From NCBI GenBank assembly GCA_014359885.1, contig JACIYN010000037.1, forward strand, positions 1 to 32,698: a stretch of 32,698 nt of DNA, read 5' to 3'. The notes under the pieces were generated by a model. It was not told the DNA's origin, ran no database searches, and saw nothing but the letters and a program-made list of their open reading frames with translations. Shown in pieces: positions 7,280 through 14,954 of the stretch (positions are counted from its first letter, which is position 1; each line of letters starts with the position of its first letter). Made by a program: the position numbers and the translations under genes. Source of the DNA: Desulfacinum sp. Lineage in GTDB: Bacteria > Desulfobacterota > Syntrophobacteria > Syntrophobacterales > DSM-9756.

Positions 7280-9204
7280 GATCGGGCGGACTCCTTGGCC
7301 GCGGTCTCACCTTCCGTGAGGCACACTTGGGCCGGCTCGTCGAACCGGAAGGAGATTTCGTAGATGCCGTCTTCCAGTACGCTGTGGATCACGTAGCCCA
7401 CCTTGTGGAAGACGGAGAGCATCTTGCGATTGGACGCCAGCACGTAGGCGGTGAAACCGCTGATGCCCTTGCTCTTGGCGATCTCGCACAGGTAATGCAA
7501 CAAAAAGGTCCCGATCCCCTTGCGCTGCCATTCGGCCCGCACCGCAAAATCCACCTCGGCCATGTTGGTCTTCTGGTCCAGGATGTAGCGGCCCAATCCG
7601 ATGATGGTCTCGGCGCCGATCTCCCCCGTGACGGCCACGATGGCCATTTCGTGCTCGTAGTCGATGTTGCACATGGCCTGGGTGTCCCGGTGGGGAAAGA
7701 CGCGCATGGCCGAAAGGAAACGATAGTAGATGTCCTGATCGGGCAGGGAATAGAAGAATTCCTGGAGCGCCCGTTCGTCCGTGGGCTTGATGGGCCGGAA
7801 AAAGACCTTCTCGTTGCCCGGAAAGATCTGGTAGGTCTCCCACTGGCCCGGATAGAGCGGCTCGTAAATGGGGGGCAGGATCTGGTCCTGGTAGACGTAG
7901 CGAAGCTTTTTGGCCTCTTCCAGCAGCCTTTCCCGGAACTTGGGATGGGCGATGTTGATCAGCGCCAGGGCCCGCTCCCGGACCGTCTTCCCGTGGAGAT
8001 AGGCAATCCCGAATTCCGTCACCACGTACTGCACGGCGCTCCGGGAACTGACCACGCCGGCCCCCGCCGTGAGGTGGCTCACGATCCGGGACTTCCTGCC
8101 GTCCGGGCTGGTGGAGGGGAGCACGATGATGGTCTTGCCCTTCCGGGCGCACGAAGCCCCCAGCATGAAATCCACGTAGCCGCCGATGCCGCTGTAGACC
8201 TTGTGGCCGATGGAATCGGCGCACACCTGGCCGGTAAGGTCGATCTCCAGGGCCGAATTGATGGCCACCATCTGGTCGTTCTGGCTGATGACCCGACTGT
8301 CGTTCACATAGTCGATGGGATAGAACTCCACCTGGGGATTGTTGTGCACAAAATCGTAAAGGGACCGGGATCCCAGGCAGAAACTGGCGATGATCTTGCC
8401 CCGGTGCAGGGTCTTGCGGCTGCCGGTGATGACCCCCTGCTTCACCAGGTGGAGATGGGCGTCGGTGATCATTTCCGCGTGTACGCCCAAATCCTTCTTG
8501 TCCGTCAGGTTCATGAGAACCGCATTGGTGATGCGCCCCATGCCCACCTGGATGGTGGATCCGTCCTCCACCAGGCTGGAAACGTACTTGGCCATCCGCT
8601 CGGCCATGGCGCTCTTTTCCCGGTACACCACCTCCAGGAGCGGCTCCCGATGCTCCACGAAATGGTGGATCCGGCTCACGTGCACGAAGCTGTCGCCCAT
8701 GGTCCGGGGCATGTTGGGGTTGACCTGGGCGATGACCACCTGCGCCCGTTCGATGGCGATCTTGGCCATGTCCACCCCGATGCCCAGGGAACAAAACCCG
8801 TGCTCATCGGGCGGCGTCACCTGAATCAGGCAGATGTCCACGCTGAGAGGGCTTTCCTCTCGAAGGATGCGGGGGGCCTGGGAAAAATAGACGGGAATGT
8901 AGTCCGCCAGGCCGGCGTTGACCGCCCGCCGGGCCTTGGGGCCCACAAAGAAGGTGCGAAGCCGGGCGTGGCGGGACAGTTCGCTCCAGTCTTCGGGCAG
9001 GGCGCCCAGGGAAAGGGCCTGGAGGATCTCCACATCCCTGTAGCCGGGGAGCAGGTCCACCAGGGTGCGGGTCAGGTGCTGGGGTTCCGACGCACCGGAA
9101 CCGATCAGGACCCGGCATCCGTCCTGCAACGCGCTTCGGAGCGCACTCTCGGCGGTGCCGGTGCGCTTCCGATAGATTCTGTTCCAACTTCGTACGTAGG
9201 TCAT
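7276..9204 (-). CDS. acetyl-CoA hydrolase/transferase fused to a GNAT acetyltransferase
   Basis: A 642-residue two-domain enzyme. Residues ~1-450 form an acetyl-CoA hydrolase/4-hydroxybutyrate-type CoA-transferase. It has the 'GVHAEMITD' motif near residue 242, where the family's catalytic glutamate is expected, and the glycine-rich 'YSGIGGYVDFMLGA' near 340. Residues ~466-625 are a GNAT N-acetyltransferase with the acetyl-CoA pyrophosphate loop 'WQRKGIGTFLLHYL' (~558). The CoA-transferase part would move CoA between short-chain acids; the GNAT part could acetylate an amine or a protein lysine, perhaps sensing acetyl-CoA. I start it at the ATG at 9204; a TTG lies one codon upstream and the ribosome-binding site is weak. 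It is the first gene of the block that includes minCDE, with a candidate promoter at 9299-9327. Confidence 0.92.
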   Translation of the reverse strand: MTYVRSWNRIYRKRTGTAESALRSALQDGCRVLIGSGASEPQHLTRTLVDLLPGYRDVEILQALSLGALPEDWSELSRHARLRTFFVGPKARRAVNAGLADYIPVYFSQAPRILREESPLSVDICLIQVTPPDEHGFCSLGIGVDMAKIAIERAQVVIAQVNPNMPRTMGDSFVHVSRIHHFVEHREPLLEVVYREKSAMAERMAKYVSSLVEDGSTIQVGMGRITNAVLMNLTDKKDLGVHAEMITDAHLHLVKQGVITGSRKTLHRGKIIASFCLGSRSLYDFVHNNPQVEFYPIDYVNDSRVISQNDQMVAINSALEIDLTGQVCADSIGHKVYSGIGGYVDFMLGASCARKGKTIIVLPSTSPDGRKSRIVSHLTAGAGVVSSRSAVQYVVTEFGIAYLHGKTVRERALALINIAHPKFRERLLEEAKKLRYVYQDQILPPIYEPLYPGQWETYQIFPGNEKVFFRPIKPTDERALQEFFYSLPDQDIYYRFLSAMRVFPHRDTQAMCNIDYEHEMAIVAVTGEIGAETIIGLGRYILDQKTNMAEVDFAVRAEWQRKGIGTFLLHYLCEIAKSKGISGFTAYVLASNRKMLSVFHKVGYVIHSVLEDGIYEISFRFDEPAQVCLTEGETAAKESARS

Positions 9205-9298
9205 CAAGGCTGCAATCGCCGCTCCCGCCTGAGAAGATTCATCCGGCTGTTTTTAATGGATTTTCGCGAACCAAAGACGCCAGCCCGATTGTCGTGAC

Positions 9299-9327
9299 AT
9301 AATGACGGGAACGGCTCCGGGAGTCAA
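9299..9327 (-). promoter_or_regulatory. candidate promoter for the CoA-transferase/HAD/min block
   Basis: On the minus strand, TTGACT (9322-9327) and CATTAT (9299-9304) are separated by 17 bases, a sigma-70-like arrangement (5/6 and 4/6 matches). The -35 box overlaps the stop codon of fdhE. Transcription would begin ~85 bases before the start at 9204. Confidence 0.5.
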
Positions 9328-10232
9328 GACACAAGGGGCGGCCCCCCCTCCCCGTAGACGGCCGGGGCCGGAGACGGAGGCGTCTTCCAGTCGGCTCTCT
9401 GGGCCACCAGGTCCAGATGGATGGTGGTCCATTCCTCCAAGGGCAGCCAGAAGGGACTCAGGATTTCCCGCCTGTCTAAGGCTTTGAAATAGTAAGAACA
9501 TTCCTGGCAGTAGTAGATCCGGTAGTGGGGCTCCTGCTCCGTGAAGAGGTAGCCCAGCCGGTCGTGACGCCGGTTGTCGCACGCCGGGCACTGGAACCGC
9601 GCGATGGCCCAGGGGGTGCCGCACCAGGAACAATGGGCCCAGCGCTTGCCTTGTTCTTCCAGGGTGAGCAGGGAAGGGAGGCTGCCGCACAGGGGGCAGT
9701 AGCCTTCCTTCCAGAGGGAATCGAAGGAAAACCGGCGGCGGAGATCTCCGGCGGTCCATTCCACGGAAGGCCGAAGGCAGCTTCGACCGAGAAAGAGCAG
9801 GGAAGCGGCGTCCACGCCTTCCACCTCCACCCATTCCTCCCAGGGGTTCCATTCATGGTGCAGAAAGCTTTCCCAGACGGCGCCACGGGCCGACGGATTC
9901 CGGCGAAGCGCCTTCTCCAGGGCCCCATGGGCCTTTCGAAGCTCCTCGTTGTCCGAAGGAATGGCCTTTTCCAGGACGGCCAGCATCCGTTCCGCCCCGT
10001 CCGTGTCGATGGGAAAGTCCCACCGCTTGAGGAGCGGCCGTCCCTGGCGCCACGATTCCTCAACTTGGCTCTTTTTGATGGAAAGGGGGCGCAGATTCAG
10101 TTGCGGCTTGATCTTCTCCTGGGCGAGAAAAAGGGGCTCCAGGAAGGGATAAAGGTGGGCGTAGGCGGGTTTGGCCTTTCGAGCGACCTCCACGGCCCGC
10201 TGGATGGTGGACAGTTCCTTCAGCTCCTGCAT
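9324..10232 (-). CDS. fdhE: formate dehydrogenase accessory protein FdhE
   Basis: A 302-residue cytoplasmic assembly factor for Tat-exported formate dehydrogenases. It has the family's rubredoxin-like metal-binding motifs: CPLCG (~178), CSWCG (~200), CPAC (~213) and CQEC (~240), embedded in 'YCPLCGSLPSLL' and 'IYYCQECSYYFKAL'. FdhE proteins bind the catalytic subunit before export. A longer frame with a TTG start at 10292 exists, but the promoter-like sequence at 10283-10311 would begin transcription downstream of it. The ATG at 10232 has AAAGGG ten bases upstream and is preferred. The gene follows fdhA-fdhB, the expected client. Confidence 0.93.
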   Translation of the reverse strand: MQELKELSTIQRAVEVARKAKPAYAHLYPFLEPLFLAQEKIKPQLNLRPLSIKKSQVEESWRQGRPLLKRWDFPIDTDGAERMLAVLEKAIPSDNEELRKAHGALEKALRRNPSARGAVWESFLHHEWNPWEEWVEVEGVDAASLLFLGRSCLRPSVEWTAGDLRRRFSFDSLWKEGYCPLCGSLPSLLTLEEQGKRWAHCSWCGTPWAIARFQCPACDNRRHDRLGYLFTEQEPHYRIYYCQECSYYFKALDRREILSPFWLPLEEWTTIHLDLVAQRADWKTPPSPAPAVYGEGGPPLVS

Positions 10233-10282
10233 GGGGAAATACCCTTTCTCTTGGGCGAAAACGGTGGTGTGCGGTTCGCGAA

Positions 10283-10311
10283 AATATAGCAAAGAAACGG
10301 CTGAACATCAA
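10283..10311 (-). promoter_or_regulatory. candidate promoter for fdhE
   Basis: On the minus strand, TTGATG (10306-10311) and TATATT (10283-10288) are 17 bases apart. The -10 box matches 5 of 6 consensus bases. The -35 box overlaps the T run of the fdhAB terminator, so fdhE appears to be a separate transcription unit. Confidence 0.6.
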
Positions 10312-10332
10312 AAAAGGCGGCCGAAGCCGCCT
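10309..10332 (-). terminator. Rho-independent terminator of fdhA-fdhB
   Basis: Read on the minus strand, a 7-bp GC-rich stem (10326-10332 with 10315-10321) closes a UUCG tetraloop and is followed by a run of six U (10310-10315, one shared with the stem). It lies ~90 bases after the fdhB stop codon. Confidence 0.88.
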
Positions 10333-10419
10333 CTCCTATGGAAGTGAATGCGCCCCCTCACACTTCCCATAGCCGCCATGGCGTCCGGGCTGCATGGTTT
10401 CCGTTCCCGCGCACCGCCG

Positions 10420-11154
10420 TCAACCCAGGCGAAGCCCCTTGGCCACGTTGCGGGCCGGCGCGAAGAAGAGCCTCCGCAGCGCCAGCTTCCGGCTGATCCC
10501 CGGCCGCACTCCGGCCACCGCGTACGGATGGTACAAGGCCGGATCGTCCGTTACCAGGTAGATGGTCCTCACATCGTCCGGGTCCAGGAGCTGCGCCTTG
10601 GGGAATTTTCCCTTCAGGGCGGCCAGCCGCTCCTGGGCGAGCGCCATCATCTCGTCCCGGGTGCCGAAATTCATGGCCCCGGTGGGGCACACCTTGACGC
10701 AGGCGGGCTTGAGGCCGTTCTTCACCCGGTCGATGCACATGGTGCACTTGACCAAGGTGCCGTCGTCTTTGGCCCGCGGGATGTCGTAGGGACAGGACGC
10801 CCGCACCTCGTCCACGGGCACCCCCTTGGTCTTTGCGGTATAGACCACCGCCCCGGTTTCCTCGTCGTGGATCACCCCGCCGTCCACGTAGCCCTGGATG
10901 GCGTCCTTGCACGGGGGCTCGAGGCAGTGGCGGCACTGGTCCGCAAAGAAGTACCAGACGGGCTTCCCGTCCTTCAGATGTTCGCTGAAGCGCACCAGCT
11001 TGAAGGTGTTGCCGTCCAGATCGGGCGGATTCTGGTGCGTTCCCAGGTTTTTGGTCATGCTGGCGCCGTTTTGGTTCCAGTTCTTGCACGCGATCTGGCA
11101 CCCACGGCAGGCCGTACAGCGGCTCGTATCCACCAGGAAGCTCATCCCTGCCAT
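10420..11154 (-). CDS. fdhB: formate dehydrogenase iron-sulfur (beta) subunit
   Basis: A 244-residue electron-transfer subunit. It has twelve probable ligand cysteines: C13, C16, C19, C23; C74, C77, C82, C121; C137, C140, C152, C156, enough for three [4Fe-4S] clusters. The second group, 'CRHCLEPPC' completed by 'SCPYDIPR', is the arrangement of the Desulfovibrio periplasmic FdhB rather than the four-cluster E. coli FdnH. There is no C-terminal membrane helix and no signal peptide, so it should be co-exported with FdhA by the Tat system. Electrons probably go to a periplasmic cytochrome c, since no cytochrome b subunit gene lies next to it. The ATG at 11154 is 3 bases after the fdhA stop, with AAGGGG upstream. 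Confidence 0.95.
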   Translation of the reverse strand: MAGMSFLVDTSRCTACRGCQIACKNWNQNGASMTKNLGTHQNPPDLDGNTFKLVRFSEHLKDGKPVWYFFADQCRHCLEPPCKDAIQGYVDGGVIHDEETGAVVYTAKTKGVPVDEVRASCPYDIPRAKDDGTLVKCTMCIDRVKNGLKPACVKVCPTGAMNFGTRDEMMALAQERLAALKGKFPKAQLLDPDDVRTIYLVTDDPALYHPYAVAGVRPGISRKLALRRLFFAPARNVAKGLRLG

Positions 11155-11157
11155 GGC

Positions 11158-14100
11158 TTACACCCCTTTCTTTCTCACGTTGACCATGAAGGCCTTGGTT
11201 TCCGGGATCCGGGTGTTGGGATCGCCCGCCGAGGGGCTCAGCAGGTTGGCGCTGTCCCCGCCGTCCGGCGGCCACACCCATCCGTAATGCCACGGCAGGC
11301 CCACCTGGTGGATCTCCTGGCCCTGGACCAGGAAGGGGCGGAACCGCTTGGTCACCATGGCCACCGCCTCCACCGCCCCGCGCGGCGACTCCACGATCAC
11401 CTTCTCCCCGTTCTTGATTCCACGTAGACGAGCCAGCTCTTCGCTCATCTCCACGAAAAGCTGAGGTTCCGCTTCCAGCAGCCACGGCTGCCACCGGGTG
11501 AGCACCCCCGTCTGCCAGTGCTCCGTCACCCGGTAGGTGGTACCCACGAAGGGATACCGGGGATCGCACGTCTTGTAGACGTCCTTTTCCGTGCCGTAAA
11601 CGGCCGCCACGGGGTTGGTGAACTGGGAGCTGAACAGGTTCTTTTCCACGGGGCATTCGATGGGTTCGTAGTGTTCCGGGAAGGGACCGTCGTTGCGGCC
11701 CGGGCCGAAAATGCCGCCGAACCCGTGGGGCTTCATGATGAACGGGTACTTGGTGTCGGTGCGCAGGGTGCCGTCGGGATTCATCATGGGATACCAGCCG
11801 CCGTCGGGCACGTCGCCCACCCATTTGTTGGTGACATACTTGCCGTCCTTCACCTCCCCCGCGAAGGCGATGACCGGCTTCTTGGGATTCCACGGGCGGC
11901 CCGTGAGGTCCACCGAGGCCCGGTTGTAGAGAATCCTGCGGTTTACGGGCCAGCACCACGCCCAGTTGGAATAGAGCCCGATGCCGCTGGCGTCCGTGGT
12001 GTCCCGTCGGGCCATGTTGTTGCCGCTTTCGTTGTAGCTCTGGCAATAGAGCCAGTTGCCGCTGGTGGTGGACCCGTCCGCCTGGAGGAACGCAAAGGAC
12101 GGAACCAGCTGCCCCTTCTTGTAGGTTTTGTCCTTGATGGTCACATCCCGGGTGAATTCCCCGTTGATGGTTCGGGCCACCTTGTGGGCATCGAACTTGC
12201 CGTCGGTGGTGTAATCCCACTTGAGGTTCAGGATGGGATCGGGGAAGACCCCGCCTTCCTTGGCATAGAGGCTTCGGATCTCATTGAAGAGCTCCACCAT
12301 GATGTCGCCGTCGGGCTTGGCCTCTCCCGGCGGATCCTGAGCCTTGTAGCGCCACTGGGCCCAGCGGCCGCTGTTGGTGATGGAACCTTCCTTTTCCATG
12401 AAGGCGGCGCAGGGCAGGAAGAAGACCTCGGTTTTCACCTTCCCGGGATCCATGCCCGGCCCCTTCCAGAAGGAAGCCGTCTCGTTGTCGAACAGGTTGA
12501 CGTTCACCATCCAGTCCAGCCTGGTCAGGGCTTCCCGGGTCTTGGCGGAGTTGGCTCCGCTGCAGGCCGGGTTCTGGCCCCAGGCGAAAAAGCCGCTGAA
12601 CTCACCCCGATACATGGCGTCGAACAGATCCAGCCAGCTGTAGGCCTTGCCGTCGTCCAGCTTGGGCATCCAGCCGTAGCCGAAGTCATTTTGGGCGTTG
12701 GCCGCATCGCCGAACATGGCCTTGAGGAAGCTCACCACGTATTTGGGGCGGTTCTGCCACCAGTTGGCGCTGAGCGGGTCGTGGGAAACGGGCGTGTACT
12801 TCTTGTTGTAGTCGGCCAGCGTGGCCGCCGACGCCGTGGGTGTGGGCAGGTAGCCCGGCCAGATGTGGAAGAGCAGGCAGTGGTCGGTGGATCCCTGCAC
12901 GTTGGATTCGCCCCGCAGCGCGTTCACGCCGCCTCCGGCCACGCCCATGTTGCCCAGCAGTAGCTGGATGATGGCCATGGCCCGGATGTTCTGCACGCCC
13001 ACCGTGTGCTGGGTCCAGCCCATGGCGTACATGATGGTGCCCGCCTTGTCGGGCTTTCCGGTGGCGCTGTAGAGCTCATAGACCTTGACGAGATCTTCCT
13101 TGGGGGTTCCCGTCACGGCGGACACCTTGTCCAGGGTGTAACGGGAAAAGTGCTTCCTCAGGAGCTGAAAGACCGTGCGGGGATGCTTCAGGGTGTAGTC
13201 CTTCTTGGGCACCCCGTTTTCGTCCAGTTCGTAGGCCCAGTAGGACTTGTCGTACTTTCGGGTCTTGGGATCGAACCCCGCGAAGAGCCCGTCGTGGAAC
13301 CCGTATTTTTTCCCCACGATGAAACAGGCGTTGGTGTACCGGGCCACGTATTCCTTGAAGTACTTGTTGTTGGACAGGATGTAGTTGATCATGCCGCCCA
13401 GGAAGGCGATGTCGGTTCCGGAACGAAGGGCCGTGTAGAAATCGGCCTTGCTGGACGTGCGGGTGAACCGGGGATCCACGCTGATGAGCGTGGCGCCGTT
13501 TTTCCGCGCTTCGGTGACCCACCGGAAGGAAATGGGGTGGTTTTCCGCCGCGTTGCTCCCCATGATGAGGATGCAGTCGCTGTTCTTGATGTCGATCCAA
13601 TGATTGGTCATGGCGCCGCGTCCGAACGACTCTGCCAGAGCCGCTACCGTGGCGCTGTGTCAGATACGCGCCTGGTGTTCGATGTACACCAGGCCCATGG
13701 CGCGCAGCATCGCCTGATAGATCCAGCACTCCTCGTTGTCCAGGGCGGCGCTTCCCACCGATGCGATCCCGTCGCAGCGGTTGACCACCTGGCCCTGGGC
13801 GTTCTTCAGGGTGAAGCTCTTATCCCGGCTGGCCTTGACCCGCTTGGCGATCTCCTTGATGGCCCAATCCCAGCTCTTTTCCTCCCAGCGGCTGCTGTAG
13901 GGAGCGCGGTAGAGCACCTTGGTGATGCGCTTTTCGTTTTGGGCGATCTGGTAAGCCGCGGCCCCCTTGGCGCACAGCGCCCCCCCGTTGATGGGGTGAT
14001 CCGCGTCGCCTTCGGTGTAGATCACCTTGCCGGATCGGTTGTCCGTGTGGCAGATGATGCCGCAGCCCACGGCGCAATAGCAGCAAATGGTGGGGGTTTC

Positions 14101-14241
14101 CTTGGCGTCCTGTGTGCGCAACCGCCAGGCCTGTTCCTGGACGGGCTGCATGTTGAAGCCCATGGTGGTGCACCCCCCAAGAGCCAGCCCGGCCGTCGCC
14201 GCACTGGAGATCTTGAGAAAGTCCCTGCGTGTCAGTTTCAT
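11158..14241 (-). CDS. fdhA: selenocysteine-containing formate dehydrogenase catalytic subunit, Tat-exported
   Basis: A 1027-residue molybdo/tungstopterin oxidoreductase that oxidises formate (or reduces CO2) in the periplasm. The N-terminus 'MKLTRRDFLKISS' is a twin-arginine signal. A [4Fe-4S] site is formed by C53, C56, C60 and C90. The in-frame UGA at 13660-13662 encodes Sec194: it is preceded by 'EHQARI' and followed by 'HSATVAALAESFGRGAMTNH', the context of the active-site selenocysteine of FdnG-type enzymes. Both frames on either side are in register, so this is recoding, not a broken gene. The rest covers the full catalytic subunit. The start at 14241 has an AGGAGG site. The signal peptide also contains 'LALGGC', a possible lipobox (C24). 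It is co-transcribed with fdhB. Confidence 0.96.
13600..13662 (-). promoter_or_regulatory. selenocysteine UGA codon and downstream candidate SECIS region
   Basis: UGA at 13660-13662 lies in frame within fdhA. Bacterial SECIS hairpins start within ~15-40 bases after the UGA, and the GC-rich sequence at 13610-13659 can form stems there (for example GCCA with TGGC). I could not fix one structure by eye. SelA, SelB and SelC genes would have to be elsewhere in the genome. Confidence 0.7.
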
Positions 14242-14674
14242 TCCCGCCTCCTGTTCGAAGATCCCAATAAGATGACGATGGACACTCACCCCGGGGCTCC
14301 GTCCAACAGAGGGAGAGGCAGTTCCAAAAGGCCCTCTTCGGGGAAGTCCCGAGCCACCTCCGGTAATTTCCACCTCCTTCCCTTTTGAATGTCAAATCTT
14401 ACGCCTGAATCGTCCTTGGGGCGGTTCGGATCATCGGGAATGCGGATCTCTGTGTTCGGACCGGCAGGACAGGGGGAGGATCCTGAAGACAGATCTGGAG
14501 AGGGAAGAGGGAGTCGCCGGGACAAGGAAAAGGGACGATGCTTCCGTGTCGGCTGTTGAGAACTTCATGAAACGATGGCCCCTTTGGGAAACGCGCTTCG
14601 CATCTCGGGACCGCCCGGACCCCGGCACGCATGGCACACACCGAAACGGCAGATCAGGGATCGTTATTGATTTC

Positions 14675-14704
14675 ACCATACCCAACGATTTATGCGCTTG
14701 TCAA
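14675..14704 (-). promoter_or_regulatory. candidate fdhA promoter
   Basis: On the minus strand, TTGACA (14699-14704, perfect -35) and TATGGT (14675-14680, 4 of 6) are 18 bases apart. Transcription would start near 14668 and give a leader of ~430 bases before the fdhA ATG. Confidence 0.5.
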
Positions 14705-14717
14705 GCAAGGGAGGGGC

Positions 14718-14744
14718 CATATTTTCTTCATCCCATGAAATATG
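14718..14744. promoter_or_regulatory. inverted repeat between divergent promoters, possible operator
   Basis: CATATTT (14718-14724) and AAATATG (14738-14744) form a perfect 7-bp inverted repeat with a 13-base spacer, roughly two helical turns centre to centre. It lies between the two outward TTGACA boxes and stands out as AT-rich in GC-rich surroundings. Confidence 0.45.
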
Positions 14745-14745
14745 C

Positions 14746-14774
14746 TTGACACAATCCATAAGGCCTGCTAGCGG
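14746..14774 (+). promoter_or_regulatory. weak candidate promoter for the VWA-ABC-SUMF1 cluster
   Basis: TTGACA at 14746-14751 is a perfect -35 box, with the same TGCTTGACA context as the divergent fdhA promoter. The -10 position has only TAGCGG or CTAGCG, so either another sigma factor or an activator is needed, or the site is not a promoter. Confidence 0.3.
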
Positions 14775-14954
14775 GAAAACCGTACGTTCGGTTCACCTCC
14801 TCTCCCAACAGCTTGCCGACTCAGTTCAGGGGTAGTCCCTCCCTCAACATGAAGCCGGACGCGTGGAGGACGCCCCCGAAGATGAGTTCCCGTCCCGCAC
14901 CCGACCCATACATTCCCAACCTAACTTCTCACCGCCCATCAAGAAGGAGGACCC

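Larger units (their letters stand above)
14242..14954. other. divergent intergenic region between fdhA and the VWA cluster
   Basis: About 710 bases without a recognisable gene; the reading frames here have no family-like features. It holds two outward-facing promoter-like sequences with an inverted repeat between them (14675-14774), a long 5' leader for fdhA (~430 bases if the candidate promoter is used), and ~180 bases before the VWA gene. I see no tRNA, sRNA or riboswitch that I can support. Confidence 0.65.

Noticed and set aside
7327..9297. 656-codon open frame on the plus strand opposite the CoA-transferase gene
   Set aside because: It is a high-GC antisense shadow rich in His, Gly, Asp and Val with no domain features; the minus-strand gene has clear motifs.
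10233..10292. TTG start at 10292 for fdhE
   Set aside because: A good promoter (-10 box at 10283-10288) would start transcription downstream of it, and the extra residues look unlike the family.
10358..12220. 620-codon minus-strand frame across fdhB and the end of fdhA
   Set aside because: It is an out-of-frame reading of the two fdh genes, rich in Gly, Arg and Pro.
13612..13660. fdhA looks split into two genes or frameshifted
   Set aside because: Both halves are in the same frame, separated only by a UGA in the canonical selenocysteine context, so it is one recoded gene.
14242..14373. GTG start at 14373 for fdhA with an AAGGAGG site just upstream
   Set aside because: It would bury the twin-arginine signal 44 residues inside the protein; the ATG at 14241 has its own AGGAGG and gives a normal Tat signal.
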